This document shows, in pieces, positions 23,335 to 34,163 of a stretch of DNA of 64,000 bases. Source of the stretch: Lithodes maja (Eukaryota; Arthropoda; Malacostraca; Decapoda; Lithodidae); assembly GCA_037953745.1 (NCBI GenBank), contig JBAKBP010001602.1:124001-188000 (forward strand), written 5' to 3'. A program made the translations under genes and the position numbers. Numbering within the stretch: the first letter of the stretch is position 1; every line of letters starts with the position of its first letter. Under the pieces are notes generated by a model. It was not told the origin of the DNA and did not search any database. It was given only the letters and a program-made list of their open reading frames with translations.

Positions 23335-23695
23335 GAGGAGATGGGTAGTTTTTCTGGTCCTGCTTCTTCCTCATGTTTAGCACCATTAGTTTTCCAATGT
23401 TATGGCGTTCGGTACATTACTTTGGCGATTGTAAGAGTGTTTGACCCATTTCTTTGTCAATTTAAAGACCTTTTGTGCCATTTAGGTGTTGACTTATTCC
23501 TGTCGAGCGATAGCGAGCCTGTAATTCTAGGAAGAATCAGCCTTCGGCCAGGACATTTTTACAACAACAAATGTACAAATTAATCTTGAAGGTGAGTCTA
23601 GAGGGAATATTTAAAGCTTGTTGAAGGTTTAGCGAGGAAACTATAATATAAATGAATAAATAAATAGATGAAAGACTTGCCACTATCCCCTTTAA
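23331..23695 (+). mobile_element. TTAA-MITE family F3, copy f
   Basis: TTAA lies at 23331-23334 and 23692-23695, 365 bp in all. It is a well preserved copy containing GAGCGATAGCGAGCCTGTAAT-type and CCTTCGGCCAGGACATTTTT blocks. Confidence 0.8.
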
Positions 23696-23939
23696 CAGTG
23701 GTGTGTGAGTGTGAGTATAGTGGTGGTGACAATGGGTGATGAGCGCCGCGATAATTCCTCAACAATTGGATGGTGTAACGAGGGTAATAAGAGATAGTGA
23801 GGCAGCTCAGATTGCCAGACGTCTCACTAATTATCACAGTAATTACCACAGTCGGAGGAACCACACTGCGCTAAGAGCTGCACAGTCACCGTTGAAAGTA
23901 GCAACAGTGACTGTGTTGCTCCTAGCACACTATATTCCC

Positions 23940-24296
23940 TTAAGGGGGGATGGGCTTATTCATTTGTTCATTTATGTATCTTTATTAATTTAAAGGTTTC
24001 TCCCTAGACCTCCATCAACCTTAAAAAAACACCTGCCCAAAACCCTCCTTCAAGATAAATTTGTACATTTTTCGATAGAAAAATTTCCCGGCCGAAGGCC
24101 AGTTCCTCTTAAATTACAGGCTCGCTGTCGCTCGCCAAGAAAAAATCGACACCAAATTACACAAAGTCTTAATATTAACAAATACATGGGGCGAAATATC
24201 TTAAAATCGCCAAACTAATGGGCCAAACGTCTTAAAACTAATGGGGCTAAACATGAGGGAGAAGGGGGACCAGAAAAACTACCCATCTCACCTTAA
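23940..24296 (-). mobile_element. TTAA-MITE family F3, copy g
   Basis: TTAA lies at 23940-23943 and 24293-24296. It is a clear inverse-orientation copy (CCGGCCGAAGGCCAGTTCC, CAGGCTCGCTGTCGCTCGCC). Confidence 0.8.
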
Positions 24297-26282
24297 TGTT
24301 TTTAGTAAATAATGTTGTATTCAGAGAAAGGGTTTCCTAATGTAATATTTACCCCTTGGATGGAACCTGGCAAGTACTTCCTATAGTTTTATAAAAATGA
24401 GAATAGTTTAGCTACAATAGTAATAAACTAAAATACCGCCATTGATATAAATTGTTAACAACGACATTAGTATTGTGTACTGTACTGTATATGTACAGTA
24501 TGATCGCCATGAATATTTTATTAATCAGTAACCTTGCTGAAATAATTGGCTTTCTGTAATGAAGATATAGCAAACACCTTTAGTGATTTAAATATCATTG
24601 GCATTGCCGCAAATTATGATAACATTAGAATTACCCCTTAGAACGTGATAGCCGTGATTATATAAAGCGATAAAAGTATAATTAGCGTATTAATTAGTAT
24701 GCATTTCGTGTTTTGTGTTCGCATTCCTCATGGGAATATTATAAACATTACTGCAGGTGACATATCGTATAGTTATTGGTGTTTGTTAGATAAACGACAA
24801 TAACACGTACTTGTAAATATGTTTGTAGTTCTTATTTGTAGTTCGTATTATTAAGTATAAATATTCCTTTGAGTATCTCATAAATTTGACTAATATATAC
24901 AGTACTATAGCTGCACACAATGTTACATTTCCTATCATTAGTTGTGTGCCGGGCGTACAAGTTTGATGGCCATCAGAGGACAATAGAGTGTTTTTTGGTA
25001 CCATCTATTTATATCAGCAGTAATTATTTCATTGCACAGTAACAAAGTATTCGCATTAATGGCATACAAATAGCGACATAATTATGAAACACCAAACATC
25101 TCAAAGCTTCAATCCATAACCTCGGGACCTCATAAGAGTTTCATGCTACTGAACAGCCTACAATCCCGAGGTTGAGATATAGAACACAATACAAGTTTCA
25201 TAAACGGAATGTCTCTAGTAGTTTGCTATTGTATGCTGCTTGTTTTGGGTAGCTCAACACTAATTACTGCAAAGAGGTATCACTTATTGTTCCGGTCAGG
25301 TTACTATTTATGTGTGTGTTCTTGCATGTACTTAGTGAGTCATCGTCCTCCTCTATGCTGCTTGTATTAATTTTCGTTATAACTACATACTTGAATATTA
25401 GGCTGACTACATTGATGGTGAGTTTGTTTTTCAATAACTCTTGTTTTCTGAGATAAATTTGCATACTTTTATCCATATAATAACGTTTTCAAGTTAATCG
25501 AACATTTTGTTATTACATTTAATATATTGCTTGCCCTTTGTCAGCAGGTATTCACTATTTGTCTTTGTGTTTGCATGCACAAATCTTAGTAAATGACCCT
25601 GTTAGAAGAACTGTTGATGAACTATGTGCATTAATAAATATAACAAAAAAAAATCCTTAGGGTAACTTTCTGCCAATGTTCATGTCACTACAATGTACAT
25701 CATTTTAAAGTGTTCGTACGTTCAGGATGCAATTAGCCGCTTTGAAAATAATTATAATAACATGTTTATGTTAAACTATAACGCAGTGCTGGGTGTATCA
25801 TACTCGTAAACATATATGGGTATAAAGGAAATTGGCATATCAAGTATCAACATATGGTATAATTTTTTTTAGGATTACATTCTACACTTTTACACAATCT
25901 TTACATGGTAAGTGTTCTGTACTTCATGTGTTGTCATAATGCATACTTGCATATTACTGTTATCCATGTTAATTCCTTGCGGTTTGTGGGATGATAACTG
26001 AATGGTTATGATGATGAGAATGATAGACAAATTATATTATCATTTGATGTGCGAGTCAATCTTCCTAAGATGATGTAAATTCTATGGATGCTCTCTTTGT
26101 TTAGAAGGAGATTTGTTTGTCAAAATTGGATAGTGTACAGTAACTATGATTGTGCAAATGTTCGTTACAGTTTTCGAAATAGATAATTAACAGGATTTTT
26201 ACCATTGACATAAAATCCAGACTGAGTATATTGTTTATGGAAGACTAACTACAGCCCTTTGCGTCCAGGTAATCTTGCAATA

Positions 26283-26283
<1 letters not shown>
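24297..26283. other. AT-rich DNA without recognisable genes
   Basis: Low-complexity, probably unique sequence. Open frames are short and lack domain features. I see no repeat shared with the rest of the window. Confidence 0.5.

Positions 26284-26358
<75 letters not shown>
26284..26358. repeat. (TA)n microsatellite
   Basis: Over 35 TA dinucleotides, abutting the palindrome that follows. Confidence 0.95.
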
Positions 26359-26361
<3 letters not shown>

Positions 26362-26523
26362 TCTAGTCTCTCAGTGGGGATCGAACCATCGACCATCAGA
26401 ACGATAGCCGACGCTTAATCAATTACACCACGGCAGTCTTAGACTGCCGTGGTGTAATTGATTAAGCGTCGGCTATCGTTCTGATGGTCGATGGTTCGAT
26501 CCCCACTGAGAGACTAGAAACAT
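26357..26523. repeat. Perfect 167-bp palindrome of two head-to-head tRNA-like sequences
   Basis: By direct comparison, 83-bp arms are exact reverse complements around a single central base (26440). Each arm contains a tRNA-like sequence with an A-box-like GTGTAATTGATTAAGCG stretch and a B box GGTTCGATCC. The ends lie in or next to (TA)n tracts. It could extrude as a cruciform. Functional tRNA is unlikely because there is no convincing cloverleaf acceptor stem. Confidence 0.85.
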
Positions 26524-28078
26524 TTAGTGGCTCACGTGTATTTGTGATATATTCTCAATATATATATATATTATATATATGTTCTAGTTTAGTACCATAC
26601 TGTACACCTGAAAGATTGAATGATTAATCTCTTGTTCGTGCGATTCGTGTTGTTATTGGTCAAATTATTGACGTCTTAATCTAAGCAAAAGGAGAACCTT
26701 AGTCAAGGCACTTATAATTCACGCCCCATGTGCTATACAATCTAAATTAACATATATTTAACTATCGTTGATCGTAGCTTTTAAAATAGTATAGCAACAT
26801 TTGAGGAGTATTTCCATTTAATGGTGAATAATTACAGTACCTCATATTTGTTCAGTATCTTTGCGATACACATTGTGTGGAGGTTGTCGCTCACTGTCGA
26901 TTTATCGGCAATTCATCCACTTGGCCTTAATCGACAGCCAGAACATTTTGCAGGAATTTAGTTGGCGCTCAGCATTACACTCAGGGAGGAAATTGTGTTC
27001 TACTCAGCTCTTATGTTTACATATCGACGATTCCTTGGCGGCAACAACTGCTGTTCATACATCAAACTCCTATACTAATGTTAGAGACGTGAACACTTCT
27101 ACTTTAAGCTTAGCTGCTGCCAGAGCTTTAGTATGCAACATTCGTGTTGTATCATGGCCAGAGCTCTGCATATGATTTACTGCACAGCAATAAAGATTTG
27201 TACAAATAATAAATTATCTATTTGAATAACCAGCATGATGTATGAATTAAGAAGGTGGTAATTTACAGTAATTACAATTGCTTGCACCCTATCAAAATAT
27301 ATACCTGTTATATACCACAATGCTTGGAGTATATAGAGTATATAGTATGTGTATGTGGCATTAACAATTGACATTGCTACATATTTCGTGTGCTAATATA
27401 TATTGTCATGCTATTCATGCTATAATACAAGTTAAATCACATGTTAACAACACGATTAACTAAAAAGTAGTATATATCTTGCTAAAAAATGAAGAAACAT
27501 AATATTTGATTGCATTTAAACTTATTGTGTCAATATAATATGCTATAAACTATGAGGAGGAGCTTTAATTCATATGTCAATATTACTGTATGTTGAATAC
27601 CTGTTTGGGTTGCCGCCAGCAGGGAGGCACCCTGCCCTCTGGTTATTATACTCAAGAGAGTGGTGAGAACAATTCAAGGATTAGAAAAGAGAAAACTTAC
27701 TAACTATGCTTTTTCGATTAATATGTTATGCTATTAAATCTGTCTAATATAACTATTGTTGTTTCTACTACTTCTGTATATACAAATATTAATTAAATGA
27801 TCTAGCCTCAAATAACTATTTTGATAATTGTATTATGAATAACATATTCCGTATAAGAAATAACAACTTACTATTACGTTTTTTTATTAAAAGACCTCTG
27901 TCTACGTATTGTGAAAAACCTGCTATCCTCCGGCAAATTACGGAGGATTGTATTTCTTCTTCCCAGTCCCAAATCAATATTCCAAAAGCGAAATCAAACT
28001 TTTATAATCACGTTTATTACAGTGATTATTAATTTCTCAAGGAGTTCACAAAGTTTACGTGATCAGTTGGATGACCTA
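26524..28078. other. AT-rich DNA without recognisable genes
   Basis: One 104-codon open frame (26861-27175) shows no recognisable domain or codon-biased look and I do not call it. No repeats are recognised. Confidence 0.45.
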
Positions 28079-28344
28079 AGGTCGTTGCACACTGACACGA
28101 AAGCCCCTCCAGGCGAGTTCCCGACTCAAAATTTCAGCCTGATACAGCGAATCGGCAACATAATTGTGGATATTGGGAATTAGCCGTGGGTGACTCTTAC
28201 GGTCCAAGCGACGTATCGGGGACGATACGAGATTTTGAGCTGTTCAAAAGTTTGTGGGAATCCCCCGGCGACTGTAAAATATCGTCCGAGTCTGGTCCGT
28301 ATCGAAACCGTATGGCCCGTATCAACGTCGTCTGGTGCGTAAGC

Positions 28345-30799
28345 TGGCCCAGCTGGTGAACAAGCCTACGTCTTTTCTATCCTAAATGACCTAGAGCAGT
28401 TAGTTCAGCAACCCACCCGTATCCCGGATCGCATCGGAGATCGGCACAACATTCTTGATTTGTTTCTAACTTCTAACCCTTCTTCTTATACTGTTGATCT
28501 TTACTCTCCTTTGGGCTCCTCCGACCCTAAACGTATCTCTGTCACCTGTCCTATCTCTCCAGTATGGCCACCCGATCCTCCTAGCTGGCGGCGCTTGTGG
28601 CACTTTGGTGCTGCCGACTGGGAGGCTCTCCGGCAGTACTTCTTTGATTTCCCATGGAATGATTTCTGCTTCCGTGTCCGGGGACCCTCGGAGAGTGCTG
28701 AACGCGTTACCGAGGTAATCCTATCGGGCATGGAAGCATACATTCCATTCTCTTTCTCTCATACTAATGACAACAAATCTTGGTTTACTCACGCCTGTTC
28801 TACTGCTGTCCGCAATAAGGAGGAAGCATTCAAACGGTACTGACACCTTAAAACTCAAGACTCTCATTCTTCCTATGTTTCTGCCCGGAATCAAGCCAAA
28901 TCTGTTCTTCGACTTGCCAAGCACTCTTTCATCAATAATACATGCACTGAACTATCCAACTCTAGCTCTTCCCAAGCTTTCTGGCATCTAGCCAAAAACC
29001 TCTCCAACAATTTATCTTCATCGTCTTTCCCTCCCCTTTCCCACTCTGATGGCACAACCATCACTTCTTCCTCTGACAAAGCTAAACTCTTCGCTCAAAC
29101 TTTTGCTAGAAACTCCACCTTGGATGATTCCGGTGCTATACCTCCCTCTCCACCCTCCTCTCTCTTACTTATGCCTAATATCCTAATCTCTTCTAAAGAT
29201 GTACTTTCTACCCTCTCTGGGCTTAATACTAATAAGGCGTACGGTCTGGACGGAGTTCTTCCTGTTGTACTAAAAAACTGTGCTTCCGTGCTGACTCCCT
29301 GCCTAGGCAAACTCTTTCGTCTCTGTCTATCCTCTAACATCTTCCCTTCATGCTGGAAGTTTGCTCTCATTCAACCTGTCCTAAAGAAGGGTGACCACTC
29401 TCAACCCTCCAACTATCGTCCAATAGCTCTCATCTCTTGTATTTCTAAAGCTTTTGAAACTATTCTTGCTTCCCAATTTCTTAAGCATTTCTCTTCTCAT
29501 AATCTGCTCTCAGATCGCCAGTATGGTTTCCTTAAGGGTCGCTCTACTGGTGATCTTCTTTCATATCTTACTAACTCTTGGTCATCCTCCTTTCGGGACT
29601 TCGATGAGACTTTTTCGATTGCACTAGGCATATCGAAAGCCTTCGATAGAGTCTGGCACAAATCTTTAATTTCTAAATTGCCCTCCTTCGGTTTCTACCC
29701 TTCCATCTGTGCCTTTGTCTCTAATTTCCTTTCCGGCCGTTCCATAGCCGTGGTTGTGGACGGTCATTGTTCACTTCCTCACCCTACAAACTCCAATGTT
29801 CCTCAGGGCTCTGTCCTATCTCCTATTCTCTTTCTAATTTTTATAAATGATCTCCTCAACTGTACCTCAATTCCCATCCATTCATACCAGGAGACTCAAC
29901 CTTACACTACTCCACTAGTTTTTCAGAACCCCCCAGCCAGCAATCCCTCAACGACAAACATAGAACTCTTAAATTCTGATCTAAATACTATCTCCAATTG
30001 GGGCAGAGTAAACCTTGTTACCTTTAATGCTTCCAAAACCCAATTTCTCCATCTATCTACCCGTAAGGAACTCCCAGCGGACTATCCCATATTCTTCAAC
30101 AATACAAAAATCAATTCTTTATCTTTTCTCAATATTCTTGGTGTCTCCTTTTCTTCTGCTCTCAGTTGGAAGGACCATATTACCAGTCTTGCTAAGGCAG
30201 CCTCCCAGAAGCTGGGTGTGCTCAACCGCCTTAGGGGGTTCTTTTTCCCTGCACAGCTTCTTGCTCTGTACAGGGGCATAGTGCGTCCTTGTATTGAGTA
30301 TTGTTCACATGTGTGGGGAGGTTCCTCTCACACTGTTCTCCTAGACAAAGTTGAAAGGAAGGCCTTTCGTATCATTAACTCCCGTCCACTCACCAACTCT
30401 CTACAATCTCTTTCTCTCCGCCGCAATGTTGCATCTCTCTCGCTATTCTATCGCTACTATAATAATCAGCGTTCCTCAGAGCTTTCCCAGTGTATACCAC
30501 CTCCTTTACGTAGGGCACGTGGTACCCGTCTTGCATCTCAATCCCACCCCTACTCTGTGCAACTCTCCAACCCAAGAGTGAAACGTTACTCTCAAACTTT
30601 CTTCTACTCAACAGCTGAGCTCTGGAACTCTCTCCCAGAATCAGTCTTTCCCTCTTCCTATGACTTAAATTGCTTCAAACTCTGTGTGTCCAGGCATTTT
30701 GGCTCGAACGTCCCTTGATTTTGGCCCTGTCACTCTTTCAACTATGGGGCAGGCACTCGCTATAGGCAGTTCTGCCTTTTGCCTCCCTCAATCACATAG

Positions 30800-30829
<30 letters not shown>
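28345..30829 (+). pseudogene. Jockey-like LINE copy A2, near-continuous ORF2 (endonuclease end, RT)
   Basis: An open frame runs from 28352 to 30718 with one in-frame TGA (28841-28843). It begins in the C-terminal endonuclease region (FGAADWEALRQYFFDFPW) and continues through a full RT: KAYGLDGVLPVVLKN, SNYRPIALIS, QYGFLKGRSTGDLLSYLT, ISKAFDRVWHKSLISKLP, VPQGSVLSPILFLIFINDLL. At the catalytic YADD site (about 29885-29900) a 1-base deletion gives YQET and shifts the frame until about 29960, so the active site is destroyed. It ends with an 80-bp 3' UTR and a poly(A) tract (30800-30829). It is 5'-truncated. Among the A copies it is the most complete, and best used as the family reference. Confidence 0.9.
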
Positions 30830-30830
<1 letters not shown>

Positions 30831-30960
30831 CCTGCCGTGCGGACCGAATGTAGGAAAAAAAAGGCACCAGATAAAAAGGCACAGGAAAAAAAGGCACCAA
30901 AAAAAGGCACTGGGAAAAGAAGTCACAGGAAAAAATAGCACATTCTTAGGGGTAGGAAAA
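30831..30960 (+). repeat. GGCAC(A)GGAAAAAAA tandem array, inverted partner at 32265-32365
   Basis: Irregular units of AGGAAAAAAAGGCAC(Y)... follow GTGCGGACCG. The reverse complement of 32265-32385 has the same units and the same GTGCGGACCG (here GGTCCGCAC) flank. The two arrays face each other about 1.3 kb apart within HB3 and may be ends of an inner foldback unit. Confidence 0.65.
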
Positions 30961-31103
30961 AATGGCATATGAAAATTTATCACAGTTTTTAAGAAGGCAA
31001 ATATAGTTTAAGGATTTATTCCTAAATTATGTATTATTCAAGAATTACATAATTTTAATATATTAGTTATATATCTATTGTAGGCCTACTTTCTATTTAA
31101 CCT

Positions 31104-31806
31104 AACCTGACCTAATGTGAGACCTCACTTGGACTACGCTGTTCAGTTTTGGTGTCCTTATTATATAATGGATATTGACTCTTTGGAGGCAGTCCAACGA
31201 AGAATGACGCAAATGATCCACATTGTTAGAAATTTATCATAGGCCAATGAGGAGAGTCTGAGAACCCTTGGCTTGCATTCATTAGAAAGACGAAGATGTA
31301 GAGGAGATATGATACAAGTGTTTAAGTGGATGGAAGGTTTCAATAAGGGAGATAGAAATAAGGTATTAAGGCTTAATAACGGCGAGATAACCCGTTCAAA
31401 TGGCTTCAAATTGGATAAGTTCCGCTTTTGAAAAGATATAGGTAAGCACTGGTTTGGGAACAGAGTTGTGGAAGTGTGTGGTTAGCTCAGGAATGGTAGA
31501 ACATTTTAAGTGCAAATATGCAATATGGATTCCCATATGGGTGATATGGGCTGGGTGTGAATGGGAGCTGCCTCATGTGGGACGCATGGCCATATGCAGT
31601 TTCCCGCGATCTTATGACCTTATGTTCTTATGTAATTAGGGTTGGGTGTGACAGGGATCTGCCTTGTGTGGGCTGATCGGCTTTTTGCAGACTCCCATTT
31701 TCTTATGTTCTTATGCTCTTATGATAGTCATATGAATGATATGGGTTGGGTGTGAATGGGATCTGCCTCTTGTGGGCCGGTCGGCCTTATGCAGAATTTC
31801 GGTTTC
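31104..31806 (+). pseudogene. CR1/L2-like LINE C-terminal fragment C3 with octamer-type tail
   Basis: It encodes, with stops, the C-terminal region of a CR1/L2-type RT: DIDSLEAVQRRMTQMIHIVRNL, HSLERRRCRGDMIQVFKW, NGFKLDKFRF-KDIGKHWFGNRV. The 3' UTR carries about three ~85-bp near-repeats, each with GGGTTGGGTGTGA...GGGATCTGCC and ending in TTCTTATG-type octamers, a known signature of CR1/L2 3' ends. It is 5'-truncated. Confidence 0.75.
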
Positions 31807-32108
31807 TTAACCCCCTCCGACTCATGTGACGCGATTGCGTCATATGGCGGTTCCTCCCAACTGCTCATATGACGCGATCGTGTCATATGAGCCTAGTGAA
31901 ATAGCTCTACAATAAGTTATATGACACTTCTGCGTTATTTTGAGCTCAGTAAGTTAGGTAAGTTAGATCAGAATCTGTCGACTGGTGGCAACCCCAAGTT
32001 CCTCCGACTTCTAACGGTCCCTCAGTGTGATTTTGACTGTTGTGGGGATAATACCGTGCGGTCCGCCTCCTCGTTAGTAAGGTTACTAATTCAGTCTGAG
32101 GGGGTTAA
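31807..32108. mobile_element. TTAA-MITE family F6
   Basis: TTAA lies at both ends (31807-31810, 32105-32108), with inverted ends TTAACCCCCTCCGACT / TTAACCCCCTCAGACT. Inside are two CATATGACGCGATCG-type palindromes (about 31830-31892). It is inserted at the end of the CR1 tail. Confidence 0.7.
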
Positions 32109-32111
32109 GTT

Positions 32112-32139
32112 CTAACCTAACCTAACCTTACCTAACCTA
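32112..32139. repeat. Short interstitial telomere-like (TTAGG)n tract
   Basis: TAACC units run in a row (five, one altered), i.e. TTAGG on the minus strand, the usual arthropod telomere unit. The tract is too short to be a telomere. A shorter match lies at 31098-31112. Confidence 0.6.
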
Positions 32140-32850
32140 TGGTGAGTACACTACCAGAAATATATTATTACATTATGCAATATTGCATATTGCATCGAAA
32201 CACATTTTATTGATCTATTACTTCTTAATACAACATTTTGTTTTATGTGCCATTTTTTCCTAGTCCTTAATTTGTGAAATTTTTTCCAGTGCCTTTTTTT
32301 CCTGTGCCCTTTTTTTCCAGTGCCTTTTTTTCCTGTGCCGTTCATTCCGGTGCCTTTTTTTCCGAGTACTGTGCGGACCGTATCTCTTCCGTGCAGAAAA
32401 TTGGCAACGGTCGAGTTGGCAACTGCGCGTCTAGCCTCAATCCGGTTCCACGTCTCACGGCGTCGATACGGCGTCGATACGATTTTTCTGAGTTGCATCG
32501 CAGTCTTATGGGTCGTATCTTTTCCGTGGACTAGTCGTGTACCCTTCGCACGACTTTTCCTATCTTCTTCGTAGCATTCGTTTCTCCACTGTATCTGCAT
32601 CGCTAGAGTCTTATCAAGTCGTGCGGAAGAGATATGGTAGACATACGACTCTAACGATGCCAGCCATTTTCGCCGCGATCCCTAGTAAATTCGGCAAGAC
32701 ACAGGATTTGTATGTGTCGTGGGTATTCGTGCCAGTCTTGAAGGGGCTGTCGTGTCAGTGTGCAACGACCTTTACATGTGCGCCCTCGACGTCTCCACAT
32801 ATTTTTTAATTTTTTTATTAATTATTACCAACTTAAGCGTGTGTAGCATC

Positions 32851-33094
32851 TCAATTACATGCACTTTATTTGACCTATCTCATACCTTTTTATGCTATTC
32901 CGCCTTCTTTCATTCCTAGATATCCCTGTATTTATTCTTGTACACCATTCAACATCGTACGGAATAAAATTTGGTTTCACCGGCCGTTTATGCAAAACCC
33001 AAGAGCAAAGTTTGGCTGCCACGGTGAGAATACTGCCGCTTGCTGAAGAGTTCTCTCTTCCTTGATGTTTATGTTATGAGTTCAGCAAAATGCA
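32851..33094 (+). repeat. 244-bp direct repeat, partner at 33626-33869
   Basis: The two copies differ at about five positions and start and end together: TCAATTACATGCACTTTATT to AAAATGCAGTA. They are 775 bp apart. The second copy lies directly upstream of the CR1 5' region. It contains AATAAA. It could be a segmental duplication or a short terminal-repeat element (see rejected items). Confidence 0.8.
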
Positions 33095-33625
33095 GTAAGA
33101 AAAGAGTCCATAATAATACTAAAGGTAGCGCCGACGAACTTGACAATAATCTTGATCCATGACCTCTCTGTAACTCAAAAGGGCCTAGAGCAAACTGGCT
33201 GTAAATATCCACATATGTTTCCTGGTGGACTCTTCCCAAATGTTAGAAACGTCAGCCCGATTGATTTCATTAATATCGAGTTATAAGAAGTTAAGGGGTC
33301 AAGATTGTTATCAAGTTTGCTGGCGGTACCTACTGTATAGTTATAAACTTTGTGATTCATGTGTCCCCTGTTACCCTCCTCAACATTGTGGAATACATGT
33401 GTTGCCTCCTGGTGTATAGTTGTACTCTCTCTCTCTCTCTCTCTCTCCCCCCCCCCCCTCCTAATGTGTAATGTTTGACTAGTCCATGTGACCGTTCTAT
33501 GGTGCATCTGTCTGGATTGCTCTTAGGTGAGAGAGCTTTACTGCCATGTTGGTTGCCAGGCCAACTAAAATACCCGGGTTTGTCTACTGGAATAAGTGTA
33601 ATATCCCTTGATCGCTTGATTACTC
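33095..33625. other. Spacer between the 244-bp repeats
   Basis: Non-coding, with a (CT)n tract followed by a C-run at about 33425-33460. I see no primer-binding-like site next to the left repeat. Confidence 0.5.
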
Positions 33626-34163
33626 AATTACATGCACTTTATTTGACCTATCTCATACCTTTTTAGGCTATTCCGCCTTCTTTCATTCCTAGATATCACT
33701 GTATTTATTCTTGTACACCATTCAACATCGTACGGAATAAAATTTGGTTTCACTGGCCGTTTATGCAAAACCCAAGAGCAAAGTTTGGCTGTCACGGTGA
33801 GAATACTGCCGCTTGCTGAAGAGTTCTCTCTTCCTTGATGTTTATGTTATGAGTTCATCAAAATGCAGTACTTAGTAAGGATTCAGGGTATTGCTGTCAC
33901 TCCCCTCGGAAATTAGTGTCTTCAGAACACGAGTGCTGCTCAGTTGAGAGCTGCGGCACGTTGGGACTGTCTGACCTCGGGGAGACCTTTGGTTTAGTGT
34001 GGCAGGCACAACAGTCAGAATCTAGAACAAAACAAACACCATTGAAGAATAGGCGGATGCGGATGACTCGGGAATAATCCACCACCATTGTATTGATCAT
34101 TAGTTTTCCTTGAACTTAGAAGTCTTTACAAAATATTTGAACTGTTAGAACAAATTTAAAACC

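Larger units (their letters stand above)
28079..32771. mobile_element. Large PIF/Harbinger-like composite element HB3
   Basis: The inverted termini match over about 30 bp (AGGTCGTTGCACACTGACAC..., then AGCCCCT). CTA is on the left and TTA on the right, a near 3-bp duplication. The left arm (28079-28345) and right arm (about 32390-32771) contain repeated CGTATC/GATACG motifs at short intervals. Between them lie a jockey-like LINE, an inverted pair of GGCAC/GGAAAAAAA arrays, a CR1 fragment and a TTAA-MITE. No transposase is present. Confidence 0.6.

Noticed and set aside
26441..26520. Functional tRNA gene
   Set aside because: A- and B-box-like sequences exist, but I could not fold a convincing acceptor stem, and the unit sits in a perfect palindrome; SINE-like origin is more likely.
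26861..27175. 104-codon open frame in AT-rich DNA
   Set aside because: No domain, signal peptide or membrane pattern, no neighbouring support; length is compatible with chance.
32851..33869. 244-bp direct repeats as LTRs of a tiny terminal-repeat retrotransposon
   Set aside because: A TG...CA unit can be found inside, but the identity extends past both of its ends, no primer-binding site follows the left copy, and no target duplication is seen.
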